A stretch of 64,000 nt of DNA from Favolaschia claudopus (Eukaryota; Basidiomycota; Agaricomycetes; Agaricales; Mycenaceae). Shown here in pieces: positions 19,429-30,373 of the stretch. Location of the stretch: contig JAWWNJ010000007.1 in the NCBI GenBank assembly GCA_037176885.1, positions 1,736,001-1,800,000 of the forward strand. Reading direction: 5' to 3'. The notes under the pieces are model-generated. The model was not told the DNA's origin and did no database searches. It was given only the letters and a program-made list of their open reading frames with translations. Each line of letters starts with the position of its first letter. Position 1 is the stretch's first letter. Made by a program: the position numbers and the translations under genes.

Positions 19429-22400
19429 ATGTCGCGATACTCTCGCCAGAGAGAAACTTCAAATCTGCTGGCCAAGTCAGATAAATGGGTCAGGCTTCTG
19501 TGGTGTACGACCTCTGCCAGTGTTAAGCTGCTTCCAGGACGCTATTCCCGGTTCACCCTCGAGCGGGATAACGGACAAGGCTTGTCATTAGTTTCACATC
19601 GTTTCCTCTTGCTCATTGGCTTGTGCAGTTCTCTCTCGCGCCTGATCCCTCTGCCTGGGGATCCACCGTCTCCCCGAATCAGCCTGAGCCAGACGATTAT
19701 CTACACAACCCCGAGGTCAGGAATGGCAAAGTCATTGACCGCGCAACGTCAGGAATATTCTCCGGCCGTGGACTGGCCAATCTCGGTTGTCTGGCGATCC
19801 TTGGGTTCGGAACGATAGCCCTTTTGTGAGCCAGTCCTTCCAAGTGACGGTGTTCTGCTAACCATACTTAGTGGCGGGTACCCTGTGGCTTCATTCATCA
19901 ATCGAAAGCTCATTGCACCTATCAACCTGAGTACCACACGACCGGTTAACGGGACAGGACAGATAGCCTCCATAGGCAATTTCGGCCTCATCGATCTCGA
20001 TACACCCCAAGACGCGTACACCATCACCTCGCTCACAACAGGAAAACCAATGAAATTGATCTTTTCGGTTTGCGGTCTTGATCCACTCGTTCGGGACCTT
20101 CTTACTGACATGCTCTGTTGATTCAATTCACAGGACGAGTTCAACGTCGACGGACGTACTTTCTATCCTGGAGATGATCCTTACTGGGAAGCAGTCGATC
20201 TCCACTATTGGTCGGTATGTGGGGTTTCCTATCCGCAGAGGACTTGCGCTCAATTGGATTGTCAGACAAATAATATGGAATGGTACTGTATCGTTGAATT
20301 CGAATTAAATCAACTCCATAACTCTGCTCTTTCAGGTATGACCCTCGAGCTGTAAAGACGGGCAACGGATCTATGCAGATTACTTTGGATGCAATCCCAA
20401 ACCACGGCTTGGACTACACCGGAGGTGAGTACTTTTCTTGACTGACAGCACCGCATGCTCAAAGTCAGTACAGGAATGGTTGCAACATGGTGAGTGCATC
20501 TATCACCGCGCTAGCTATGCTGGCCGCGCACTCACTTGATCGCAATCATAGGAACAAATTCTGCTACACGGTATGCATATCATGCTTCTCTTCTCAATGC
20601 CGAGCTCCTGATTCGATTGCAGGGTGGACTTGCATTAGCGTCAGTTCGATTGCCAGGAGCTAACAACGTCCTCGGCCTTTGGCCAGCCTTTTGGACCATG
20701 TTCGTCTCAATTTTCCAACGGCTTTTCCATTATTATTCCTAATCCGATCTGTTCAGGGGCAATCTAGGCCGCGCAGGATTCGGTGTACGACTTGCCCAAT
20801 TCCGTTCTCCGTTCGGTTCAGCTGATCAGTTCCCTACAGGCCAGTCTTGAGGGCATGTGGGTAAGTACGCTCGTACTCACTACATTCACCGCAACGAATC
20901 TGACCAACACTGACGCAGCCTTACACCTACGATGCATGCGATGTCGGCGCTGCGCCGAATCAGACTGTCAATGGACTTCCCGAAATTGCAACAACTAGTG
21001 GGGACAAAAACCTCCCCTACAATGGAGAGTTGTCATACCTGAACGGACAAAGACTGTCTCGGTGTACATGTCCCGGAGAGGTATGTACCAACCTTATTAT
21101 TTTGCTGCGGCTGTCTCATTTCTTGGTACTTAGTCACATCCGGGCCCTATGCATGAGGATGGGAGTTACGTAGGCCGAGCTGCACCGGAGATTGATGTTT
21201 TCGGTGAGGTCGAGCTTCGTTTCACTCTACGATAATTTCTGATTCTCTCACCTTCGTAGAGGCCCAGGTTTGCCATGCACAACTCGTGTATACAAGGTTC
21301 AGTTTTGACTCTCCTCCGTAGATCGAAGATGGGCAGGGCGCCGTTTCTCAGTCAGGTCAATGGGCGGTAAGAGCTTTCTTTCTATCAGCCGTATGTGTCG
21401 TTGGACTGAGAGTGGATTCAGCCTTTCAACGCCGCCTACGTCTGGTTCAATACATCCGACAATCTCATCATCCCTGATCCTTCGATATCTGCGCTGAACT
21501 CGTATACCGGTGGTGCCTATCAACAGGCAACCTCAGGTATGCATGCACCTACTTGTCATTCGCGGCGCTGTCAATCTTGACATGCATCTCAGTGGTCACC
21601 AAGACTAACCAGGGCTGTTACGAGTTGGGCGGCGACGGTTGTTTCGCCGTGTATGCCATGGAGGTAATGCATTTTACAGGATGAGGAGTCGAAGATACTG
21701 ACAATCGTCTCTTTTGCAGTACAAACCTGGTTTGTGTTATTGATTATATATATTTCGAAGAATCTGAATAGCTTTCAATAGGATTCGACAACGCTGTGAG
21801 TCAGACATCACTATGATATTTCTCGTTTTCATCTCGTCTGATCGTTCGACCAGTATATTTCGTGGTGGTCAGATAATAAATTGGCGTGGACGATCCGGTC
21901 CGAAGGGCTAGCCAAGGATCCTGTAGCTGAGATCGCCGCACGTCCTGTACCACAAGAACCCATGGTTTGTTTTTCCCTTTGAGCGTCACATGCCAAATCA
22001 TTCATTCAAGTACATAACTCCCAGTATCTCTTGGCCAATTTGGGAATGAGTTCCAATTTCGGATTTGTGGATCTAGAACATCTTGTTTTTCCGACGACGC
22101 TGAGCATAGACTATGTCCGAGTATATCAATATCCAGACCAGATCAATATTGGCTGCGACCCGCCGGATTTCCCTACCGCGGTGAGATTGTTTTTCGTTGC
22201 TGTTGAGATGAAAGAAAGCTGAACATGTACCTACCTCAACAGGCCTATATCGATGCGTGAGTGTATCGATTGTCTTTTCTTCGGCCGCTGACCTTGCTTT
22301 CGTTTGTAGGTATCTCGAGGTATGATTTTACTGATTTCTTCCGTCTCTCTCACCTGAATTGTGCAATCTCTCGCTTCACAGGCGTATTCAAGTGAGCTTC

Positions 22401-22585
22401 CAGAACCTACTGCTTGGTCGCGTTCTGATACACTACACTTCTGTCCAGATCCCAATCTCACTACCTGGGTAGACGGTACGCCCCGTCTCCGCTGGTCGCG
22501 GTGCTGCTAAGTGGACTGTCCACTGACTCGTTGTCCAGACTATAAACAGAAAATCCCAAGAAATAAATTGGTAGATGGCTGCTGA
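19429..22585 (+). CDS. KRE6/SKN1-type beta-glucan synthesis protein (GH16)
   Basis: Twenty-seven exons sum to 1713 nt (570 codons plus stop). A short cytosolic N-terminus (FSLAPDPSAWG, then LHNPE) precedes a type II anchor at about residues 85-108 (GLANLGCLAILGFGTIALF). The lumenal part is a GH16 fold with the conserved blocks SIGNFGLIDLDTPQDAYT, DEFNVDGRTFYPGDDPYWEA, NNMEWYDPRAV, LPGANNVLGLWPAFWTM, the catalytic EIDVFEAQ (ExDxxE), and a C-terminal FVDLEHLVFPTTLSIDYVRV. KRE6/SKN1 proteins act in the secretory pathway and are needed for cell-wall beta-1,6-glucan. Nine exons are 19 nt or shorter (8 nt at 21260-21267; 10 nt at 21720-21729, 22310-22319 and 22382-22391). Intron 2 (19580-19628) has a GC donor. 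The first exon (19429-19488) is the least certain. Confidence 0.92.
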
Positions 22586-23187
22586 AGGGGATATCGGCGA
22601 GCGCAAGCAGCGCTGTGCCCAACTTGAACATTCTGACGATGAGCTCTGCTTAGAACATACCCCGCATTCAGTATCATACCGACAAGTTGATTCCGTGATT
22701 GTCCTGCATTGAATACAATAGAACCAAATGATAGCGCATCAACAACTAGTGCGAATCGCGCCCAAACGTGAACTGAGTTTCGTATTAACATATTAGAGCA
22801 TATTAGCAGCTGGTGAAATGTATTTTGCACCAGACGCTGATTGGCTGCTCCACGCTTTTTACGGCCGCTGATTGGTCGAGAGCCAAGTGTAAAATACTTT
22901 TCACCAGTTGCTAATATGCTCTATTGCGCGGTATCAAAACTTGCGAGCGGGAGTCTGGCCAGGAGTATCGAAACAAGCATCAACGAATGAGAGTCATTAT
23001 TGAAATCAACTTAGTAAAGTACAATAAGTAGCACACGATAAAAGAGCACTCTCCTTCCGCCAGTCGCTGCGATGCTGATATCTATCCCCTCGTGCGAGTT
23101 GTTATTTCAAGTAGCGTTTCATTCTTCTCATTTGTGTTTTCAATTTGAGACCAGCCTTATAGAATTAGCAACGAGTCTTTGACGAGT
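22586..23187. other. Intergenic with a MITE
   Basis: Between the ends of the convergent KRE6 and glycosyltransferase genes. It holds the 130 bp MITE at 22795-22924 and no gene. Confidence 0.6.
22795..22924. mobile_element. Short MITE (130 bp)
   Basis: Terminal inverted repeats of about 37 bp (TAGAGCATATTAGCAGCTGG on the left, its near-complement on the right) with few mismatches. TA borders both ends. The interior holds a duplicated GCTGATTGG motif and no coding frame. The size and TA termini fit a mariner-type MITE of a different family from the one at 16680. Confidence 0.85.
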
Positions 23188-26100
23188 CTACTTAGGTTTG
23201 TCATCAGAGTCTCGACTCCGATGACCTACGAGATAATTTGTATCTTTCGGCGGTGGAGGCGGGGGGTTATTCCAAAACATACTGAATCTGCCCTTGCCCT
23301 TATCCTGCATGAACTCGTCGTATGCGGCAACGACACGAGAAGAAAGTAAACCTTGTTCCATAGACAAAAGCCATTTTCCCTCTTCGTGCGTGGCATTCGA
23401 GATCCATTTGCCAGAGTTACCCTGCCCAAGCGATTTGAATGTCTTGTAAAAGCCTTGGACTGGATAGGCTGCGCCTGCGACAGTAGCAGAAGTCGTTTTC
23501 ACAAACGAGCCCACGGTTCCTTTTGCAAACCCTTTCACGAATCCCGTAGCTCCCTCTGCCTTGGCGCCTTTATACGGCTGCAGGACAATATCGGCCAACC
23601 CATCCGAAAAGCCTAACACGAGCGCCTTCCCCCCAACAACGATGCCACTCTTCCAGTCTTTGACTGGGCCGTAATCCCGCACTTCCTCGCCGTACAGCTT
23701 GGGAATGTTGCGCATGCCTTCTGCGAAAGCGATAGGAATATCAATCGAAGCCCCTCGTATGGTTGTCGTGACGACACTGGCAATACTCTTGCTGGAAGCA
23801 ACGGCCATCGCTCCAGCAGTCGCCATCCCACTTCCAGACGCAGAACTCTCGCCGCCTGTTTTGGCGGAGGGGATCTTTTTCAAGCGTGTTGGTCTGTGAC
23901 TTGTTCCCTTCCCTTTATCTTTACTCGGCGCCTTCTTTCTCAATCGACCTGGCGCTCGAGCTTTGTTGGTACCGGTGTCGTCTCCGTGCTCCTTATCCAA
24001 AACCTCGCTGTCGTCGTCCTCAAAATCGCCTTCATCAGTGTCAGCAACCATGGTGACGGTGTCGACATCGCTGATGGAGCTTTGGGGAGAAGGCGGAAGG
24101 CCCTTTATAGAGGCGAGCGACTCGGTTTCCGGTGAAGATACCGTCGGAGCGTAGGTGATCGAGCTTCGCTTCGAAGTCTTGCCGGGATCAAGCTTAGAAG
24201 TTGAAGCGACAGGAGAAGCAGGAGCACTAGAGTTCGCGCGTTTATACTCCTGATACGGTTTCACAACGATACCCGCCGTGGCATCGAGTATATCGGTGAG
24301 CGTGGCGGTAACAGCGGAAGAGCTGCCAGTCACTGGATCCCAGCGGCGATTTTCAATGCGGATTTTCTTTGTCCGGTGACTGCAACATTCGGTCAATTCA
24401 CGGCATTATTTCGTACAAAGGGAAAGCACGCACATTTCCAGAGCTTTCCGCTTAAATTCTGAGTTGGTGATGAGTACTTCAGCGGCAAGCTTCGATAACC
24501 GAAGTTTCCTTCCGCGTATCTTGATTTTCCAGCAGGCAGGACGGTCCGACAGCAGGAAGCACCTGAGGCGTTCCAGAGGAAGGTTGGCATGAAAAGCTGC
24601 GACCGCAGCTTGAACTCCGGACTCGGACTTCATCTTCTCTGCAATGACTTGAGCCGCTGCGAGTCGAGCAGGGGCTAGGCAGAATGCAATGGCGTCCGCG
24701 AGTTTCTTAACATCGAGCTCTTTGTGAGGGATAGGTCTTGGTCCAACACCGGCAGTAGCGACCATGCGGCCCCAAAACGGTTGGCTAAATGCACGGTCAT
24801 TGGGGGAAGAGCCAGGCGAAGAAGAGTACGTTTACACTCACTCGGCAAAGAAGGGTATAATCGTGGTGGGTTTTCCGTTCATCAACCCACATGCCGTGGT
24901 ACCCGCACCTCCATGATGTACAACAGCGGCAACGCGCTGAAACAACCACTCATGCGGGCAATCCCCAATGAAGAGAACATTGTCCGAAGGCGGACCATCG
25001 AGTTTACTCCATCCCCGAGATATAATTGCACGAACTCCTGCTGTCTGTACCGCTTGGAGAATGAGGGTACTCATGCGCTCCGGATCGTCGATTACGATGC
25101 TTCCAAAGCCGATGTATACAGGCGGAGGCCCAGATCGAAGAAAAGCATCCAATTCCGGAGGAGGCGCATAATCTGAAGGCTCGCGGAAGAAAAATCCGCA
25201 AACATCTGGAAGGGCATGATGAAATGTCGAATTTTAATGAATAAGAATGCAATTTACCTATGTGAGCGGGCCAATCGATAGGTTTGGGTACCAAGGCCGG
25301 CGACCAGCAATACGTGAAAGGAACTTTGAGAGTTTCCGCGAGATAAGGGCCCTCCGTGAGTGGCACAGGTTCCAAATCAAGTGTGAGGCGGAATTTGTTG
25401 ATGACGTCCCCTAGCCTGGATGTATATTATTCGTGTCGGTTCCCGAGTCGAGACGGTTTAGTTGTGCGCTCACCCTTGCCATGTCATAAATTCCACGATT
25501 CCGTATGAAACATAATTTGCGATTCCTGGTTCCGTGCGTGTGTATTTGAGATTGGCCAGCGGGTGCGGAAACGCTCGAGTGCTCGTCCACGGCATAGTGA
25601 ACATGAGATGAACAGGAATACCGAGCGCTTGTGCACAATGAATATGCGCAAAGCTTGGTGGGTTGGCGATAATCGCCTCCGCGACGAAGGGGGCGCCCGA
25701 GACGGTGTCCGGTTCTATGCAGCTCCGCCAGCATCCTTCGAGCATCTCTGCTACCATCGCGCGTTTACGCCCGATATCTCCAGCTCGCAGGCTTCGTATT
25801 CCAGGAATGAGGCCAGGGTTTTTGACCATGTACGCCATCAACTGAGCTGGGTCGCCTCCAATAGGATAGAATTCGAGTCCAGACGCCCTCACAAAGCTTT
25901 CGAATGTGTCGTGTGTGGCTAGGCGGACGCGATGACCGTGTTTCTGCAGCTCGTTTCCCAGGGCGATGAATGGCTGGACATCTCCTCGACTGCCCACGAC
26001 TTGTATGACGATATTCATTTTGATATGCCATTCTCGTCGTCTGGGAACTGTGTCGGTGGGTATATATGGCGGTGGACCAGGAACAAGATTCGCAAGAGCT

Positions 26101-26334
26101 CTCCCAAGCTTAGAGTCGAAATCGAGGTCAATGCGTCCATCCTCTGATGAGTTGGAACTTGTCAGTCAGGCAACAACGGTGAATTCTAAACGCCCACTAA
26201 CCTCCTACAGCTGCATTTTTGTCGATGAAGTCTCTGTCCAGCTGGAAACTGCCCCTCTCATACGCTGGCGGAATGTCTTCGAGCTCCGAGTCTGCGTGCA
26301 TGGCCGACTTTGAAGAATTTGGATACAGTATCAT
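23188..26334 (-). CDS. Sterol-glucosyltransferase-like UDP-glycosyltransferase, paralogue 1
   Basis: Six exons (26334-26202, 26143-25474, 25415-25258, 25205-24842, 24784-24434, 24379-23188) give 955 codons plus stop. An acidic N-terminus with [11 protein letters not shown] leads to the GT28-type N-domain ([31 protein letters not shown]). The C-domain carries [16 protein letters not shown] and the nucleotide-sugar signature [14 protein letters not shown]. This GT1/GT28 group includes sterol 3-beta-glucosyltransferases (UGT80/Atg26), but the GRAM/PH domains of Atg26 are absent. The final exon adds a ~400-residue tail: a Ser/Asp/Lys-rich linker, a Gly/Ala-rich hydrophobic helix ([18 protein letters not shown]), and repeated [23 protein letters not shown] segments. 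A lipid substrate is likely but unproven. A paralogue lies at 54928-57781. Confidence 0.88.
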
Positions 26335-26681
26335 AGCGCGTGGTAGCCTTATACGCAGCTAGTACGCAGCTCTTGAGAAGATGGAGGGAAGATTTATTCA
26401 ATCTGGATTCCATATGGCAGCACCCAAGTGCGCAGTCCGCGCAGTCGATCGGTGCTTCTTCTCCTAAGTATTGGCCCGGCCTTACGTGCGCGACGACTAC
26501 CTGCCACATACGCAGCGCGTGGTGAAATTGAGTCTGTACTTGCCAGTCGAAACTTTGAGTTGACGCGGTTTGGACGCGGTTAGAGTGCAAGAAAACAAGA
26601 TGGGATCGACGTCAATGATACGGAAGCGTGGACTCCCTCACAGCTCGATAGCAAATAAACGTCGCATTATATCTACTACTA
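26335..26681. other. Intergenic, no gene recognised
   Basis: Probable promoter of the glycosyltransferase and 3' flank of the eIF3l gene. No further feature was seen. Confidence 0.5.
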
Positions 26682-29127
26682 CTACGCTCCGACCTTCACC
26701 CCTCCCCACGCAACTTTCGGTTGCCCTGTTCTGATTGGTTTGACGTCCGTCTGGACTGGCGCTACAGGCGCTCCAGCACCGTTGGCACCATGCCCAGCAC
26801 TTTTAGATGGAGGAGGCAAAGGTTGATTCTTCAGATCATCATACAACTTTTGCGTGCGCTCCGTGTTCTTGATGAACCACCCAGCATACCGCCGTCCCAC
26901 AGTAGACTCTGCAATATGTACCATATTCTGCAAGCCATCGTGATCAACCTCAAAAAATTAAAATTTGACAAGAAACAAAACGAACCTCGTCGATGACAAA
27001 ATTCAGATCGCTCGTTGACGCAGTCTGCCCATCCAACAACCCCTTGCCGCCAGGAACATGGGTTACACTCCGGCTAGCTTGCTTCATGACCATCAACTGC
27101 TGCACCATCTCCTCCTCGTCCGCGTCCAAGAAGTTGGCGAGTTTCTTTGCACCTAGGCTTGTGTACAGCTTCAGGAAGCTGCGAAGCGTAGGGACGGGCG
27201 TATACGCCACGACATCCGACAGAAGGAGGCTCAGATGCCTTTGTGCGGGATCTGAGAGGGCGGACGAATCAAAGTCGGGCGAAGACGTGTCAGGGGAGGA
27301 TTGGAGAAGGGTGTTGAGCGCAACGGGATCATCGTACGGCGGAGCATTGGCATTAATGAATTTCGGGCATGCGTACAAGAAAAGTTCCTTGAACGCAGGA
27401 ATGGCGTCCTCCCTGAACGCATGATCAATGACCTACCCACTGCGCAGATAAAGAGCCTGAAAAACTTACTGCCCCTTGGCCATCTTGGCAAACTGCTCAC
27501 CATATCGCTCTTTCGATATATTGGCGATATTATCGTCCAGCCTACTCGGCGAAAGAGCATTGCAGATAGCAAACAGCGCATACATTCGATCCGCAGTTTT
27601 ACTGATCTAGAAACGAGGTGAATATTGGAACACGAAAATTCAGGACAACTCGAGACACACCTGATCATACTGGTAACTCCTCGTATGATACTGCCTCATC
27701 CGCATTATCCAGTTTAATATTGAAACGAAAGTTCTAATCGCATCAGGGTACCGTCGCAGCATGATGTAGCAGAAGCCAACATAGTAGTATGTGGCGACTG
27801 TGCACGCCGTCACGCGTGTGTAGGGTGACTGCACATGGGATGAGAAACGGGGATGAGACAGATATTTTTCTCGCTGACTTTTTGGTTTAGCTCGACATTC
27901 TCCATGACTTTGAGCGCGAGCGTGAAGTCCCCAAGGAGGACGTGCACCCGCAGAAGACCAATGATACTGAAATAACCAAGATGACGGTATAGAGGTCGCA
28001 CCCCATATTCGCCGACGATCTCTCTGTTTACATGGATAAGTGTTGAATTTCATCGTACAAAACCCAACATACGCGATTTCTTCCGGCGTCTTCCCTGCCT
28101 GGTGTGCGGCGATATACTCGTTTATTTTAGATTTTTGAATGAGGGAGTAGAGGACGTTGAGGACGCTGTATGAGCTCCAGACCTTTATATTTCGTTCGTC
28201 GACTGCGTGCAGGATTCGGGATTACAACTCACCGGACCACCCTCAGCAAGCATAAGAAGCTCATCGTCCGTCTTGGATTTTACTTTTGACCGCCAGGTGC
28301 AGAACACCTGGAACTGGTAGATGAATTCGTCGATGATGTCCCATAACCATTGTTCGGGGAGCTCGAGCTTCACGGGTCCCTCCGAGTCTATGCGAGAGGT
28401 AAATAACGGTCCAAGATATATTCCAACGAAGTAGCTCACTGAGCAGATAGTTAAACAACTCGCAGCTGTTCTCGTATGAGTGGAAACGGTCATCGATGTT
28501 GGGCTGCAGCCGTGAGTATACGTGGCGGTAGTATAACTCTCGGTACAGAATCAGGAAGATGGGGTCTGTAAGTTCGCAACATTTGTTGGTCGGAACGAGG
28601 AGATAGATTGTAGCCACTAGTGCACTCACCGTCGTTCACCAGAGGCGCAATAATCTCCGCCTCAGGCCACTCCGTTCTTGAATAAAACTTTTCCGTGTAT
28701 TTGTTCCATCCGCTCTCATAGGCTATCGTGATCTCGGGCAAGTTGTTCTCCAGCACGGCTTGGTGGAAGTGGACGATGAACTAAGGAAAGTAAAGCAAAT
28801 CGTTGAGTACTGGGTGCTCGAAGACGTGCAACTCAACGCACGCCTTTAACCACGTCCGGAATCTGCGCAAAAGCAGCCTGCTGCGCCATATGCTGCTGCA
28901 TCGCCATGAGCGTCGCCTCATCGATTTGCGGCTGCTGGAAGAATGCTGCCAGGGAGAACAGACAGCGAGATACATGTTAACGCCGTCGATGATCGCCACG
29001 AAAGAAAAAAAAACAGACTGTCGTCGTAGTGTCCATTTTGCCCGTAGTTCCCCAGAGACATGTCTTGGAGGTCGTCATCCATGTCGTCGGCTTCTGCGGC
29101 CCATAATGCGACGCGGGGCTGAGCCAT
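26682..29127 (-). CDS. Translation initiation factor eIF3 subunit l
   Basis: About ten exons from the ATG at 29127 ([19 protein letters not shown]). Conserved eIF3l blocks occur in order: [129 protein letters not shown], and the C-terminal [20 protein letters not shown]. The family is an alpha-solenoid plus PCI-like module in the eIF3 octamer, which helps recruit mRNA to the 40S subunit. A Pro/Gly-rich tail ends in [11 protein letters not shown]. Introns are 45-65 bp; the first has a long T-run after its GTCTGT donor (A|GTCTG). The identification is secure; a few internal exon borders were placed by homology rather than checked base by base. Confidence 0.93.
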
Positions 29128-29469
29128 TTTGTGGACGCGGTGAGTAGTGTCGGGAGGCGGAGAGAAATTTCCGAGTCTGTTTGGCGGAAGCGTCTGATTC
29201 AAAATACCGACTACCAGACTTATAATTTTTCGCGTTCATAGTATACCGCTCACACACAAATAGTCAAACACCCCGTCTGCGCAGGGAAAAACAACGGGTA
29301 TACATTCAAAATTTTTCAAAAGACGGAGTAGTCGTGAACTGCCCCAGAAGGGAAGAGAAAATTGCATCATCAAGGGGACCAGCCAGCCAGCAGATTTCAA
29401 TCCCTTCAGAATCGTAAATCGCAACACTATATTCCAGCTTCAGGTCCAGGCCATCATGACATTGACAAC
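29128..29469. other. Intergenic, no gene recognised
   Basis: 5' flank of the eIF3l gene and 3' flank of the MARVEL-like gene. No feature beyond this is seen. Confidence 0.5.
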
Positions 29470-30373
29470 TCAGTACGAGTTCTTCTCGTAGTACTCGTTA
29501 TTGCCGAATGGGTAGTTGTTGACGTTGGTGGTGATGTTGTGTTGGCCACGAGAGGGCTCGTAGCGGGAGAGGGGGCCATCAAAGACGTGCTTGTTGCCGC
29601 TGTTGCTCTGCGAGAGGGTGTATTGCAGAGTGACTAATGCGGTCAAAAGGACTGAAAGGGTGTAAGCACTGTTGAGGCTGGATAAGAAAAGAGGGCGCAC
29701 TGATGATCCACTCGACCCAGACAAATATGCGGAGAGCGGCAAGCTCTTGACACCATTGGAGTGTGTCGGGGAAGTCTGAAGGCATATGTGAGACGAGGTA
29801 TATCAATCAATGTCCTGCGGCACGCACCACTGGGGATTTCGCTGGCGCAGTTGAAGGGGACACCATTCCAGCGGGAGCTTGAGAAAGCATTGAAAGCTGA
29901 GAGGGAAAGTATTATAATCGACTGTATTTGAAGGGAAGTCAATCAAGCGCACCCAACCAGAAAATACCCAGCACAGAGAAGACACCGAGCTCGAATTGGG
30001 GACGACCGGTGTACGAGCTGTTCGTGACAAAATCGACGAGTGTCCTGCATGAAATGAGATACATAGTTTTTCGAGACATGACCAGAGATACGAACATCAA
30101 TCCAAGGACGGCGAAGGTAATGATGGAGAGGATGAAGGGGAAGCGATCGGCGATGACTGCGAGAATATGAGCACCCAGTCAAGTGCACAAGGAACGAGGG
30201 CTAACAGAAGAACTCTTGGAATTGGTTGACCCTGGTTGAGAGGGCGAGCACGACGATATTTATGAGGAGGAGAAAAACTAGAGAAATTTTGAGAATTCAA
30301 GTTCCGTGAACTTTTCCGAGCAGAACACACGGTGAACGGCAACTTTCTTCCGGCCTACAGAGGAGAATGCCAT
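29470..30373 (-). CDS. Four-TM MARVEL-like membrane protein
   Basis: Several small exons start at the ATG at 30373 (MAFSSVGRKKVAVH). Four hydrophobic segments appear in order: LFLLLINIVVLALSTRV, FPFILSIITFAVLGLMFVSL, FELGVFSVLGIFWLAFNAF, and TLSVLLTALVTL. The loop between TM3 and TM4 holds the two Cys-bearing segments VPFNCASEI and LQWCQELAALRIFVWVEW. The hydrophilic C-terminus is Asn/Tyr-rich (NNYPFGNNEYYEKNSY). This topology fits fungal MARVEL-domain proteins of the plasma membrane or eisosome-associated compartments. No catalytic motif is seen. Exact internal splice sites were traced for the first two introns only. Confidence 0.75.
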
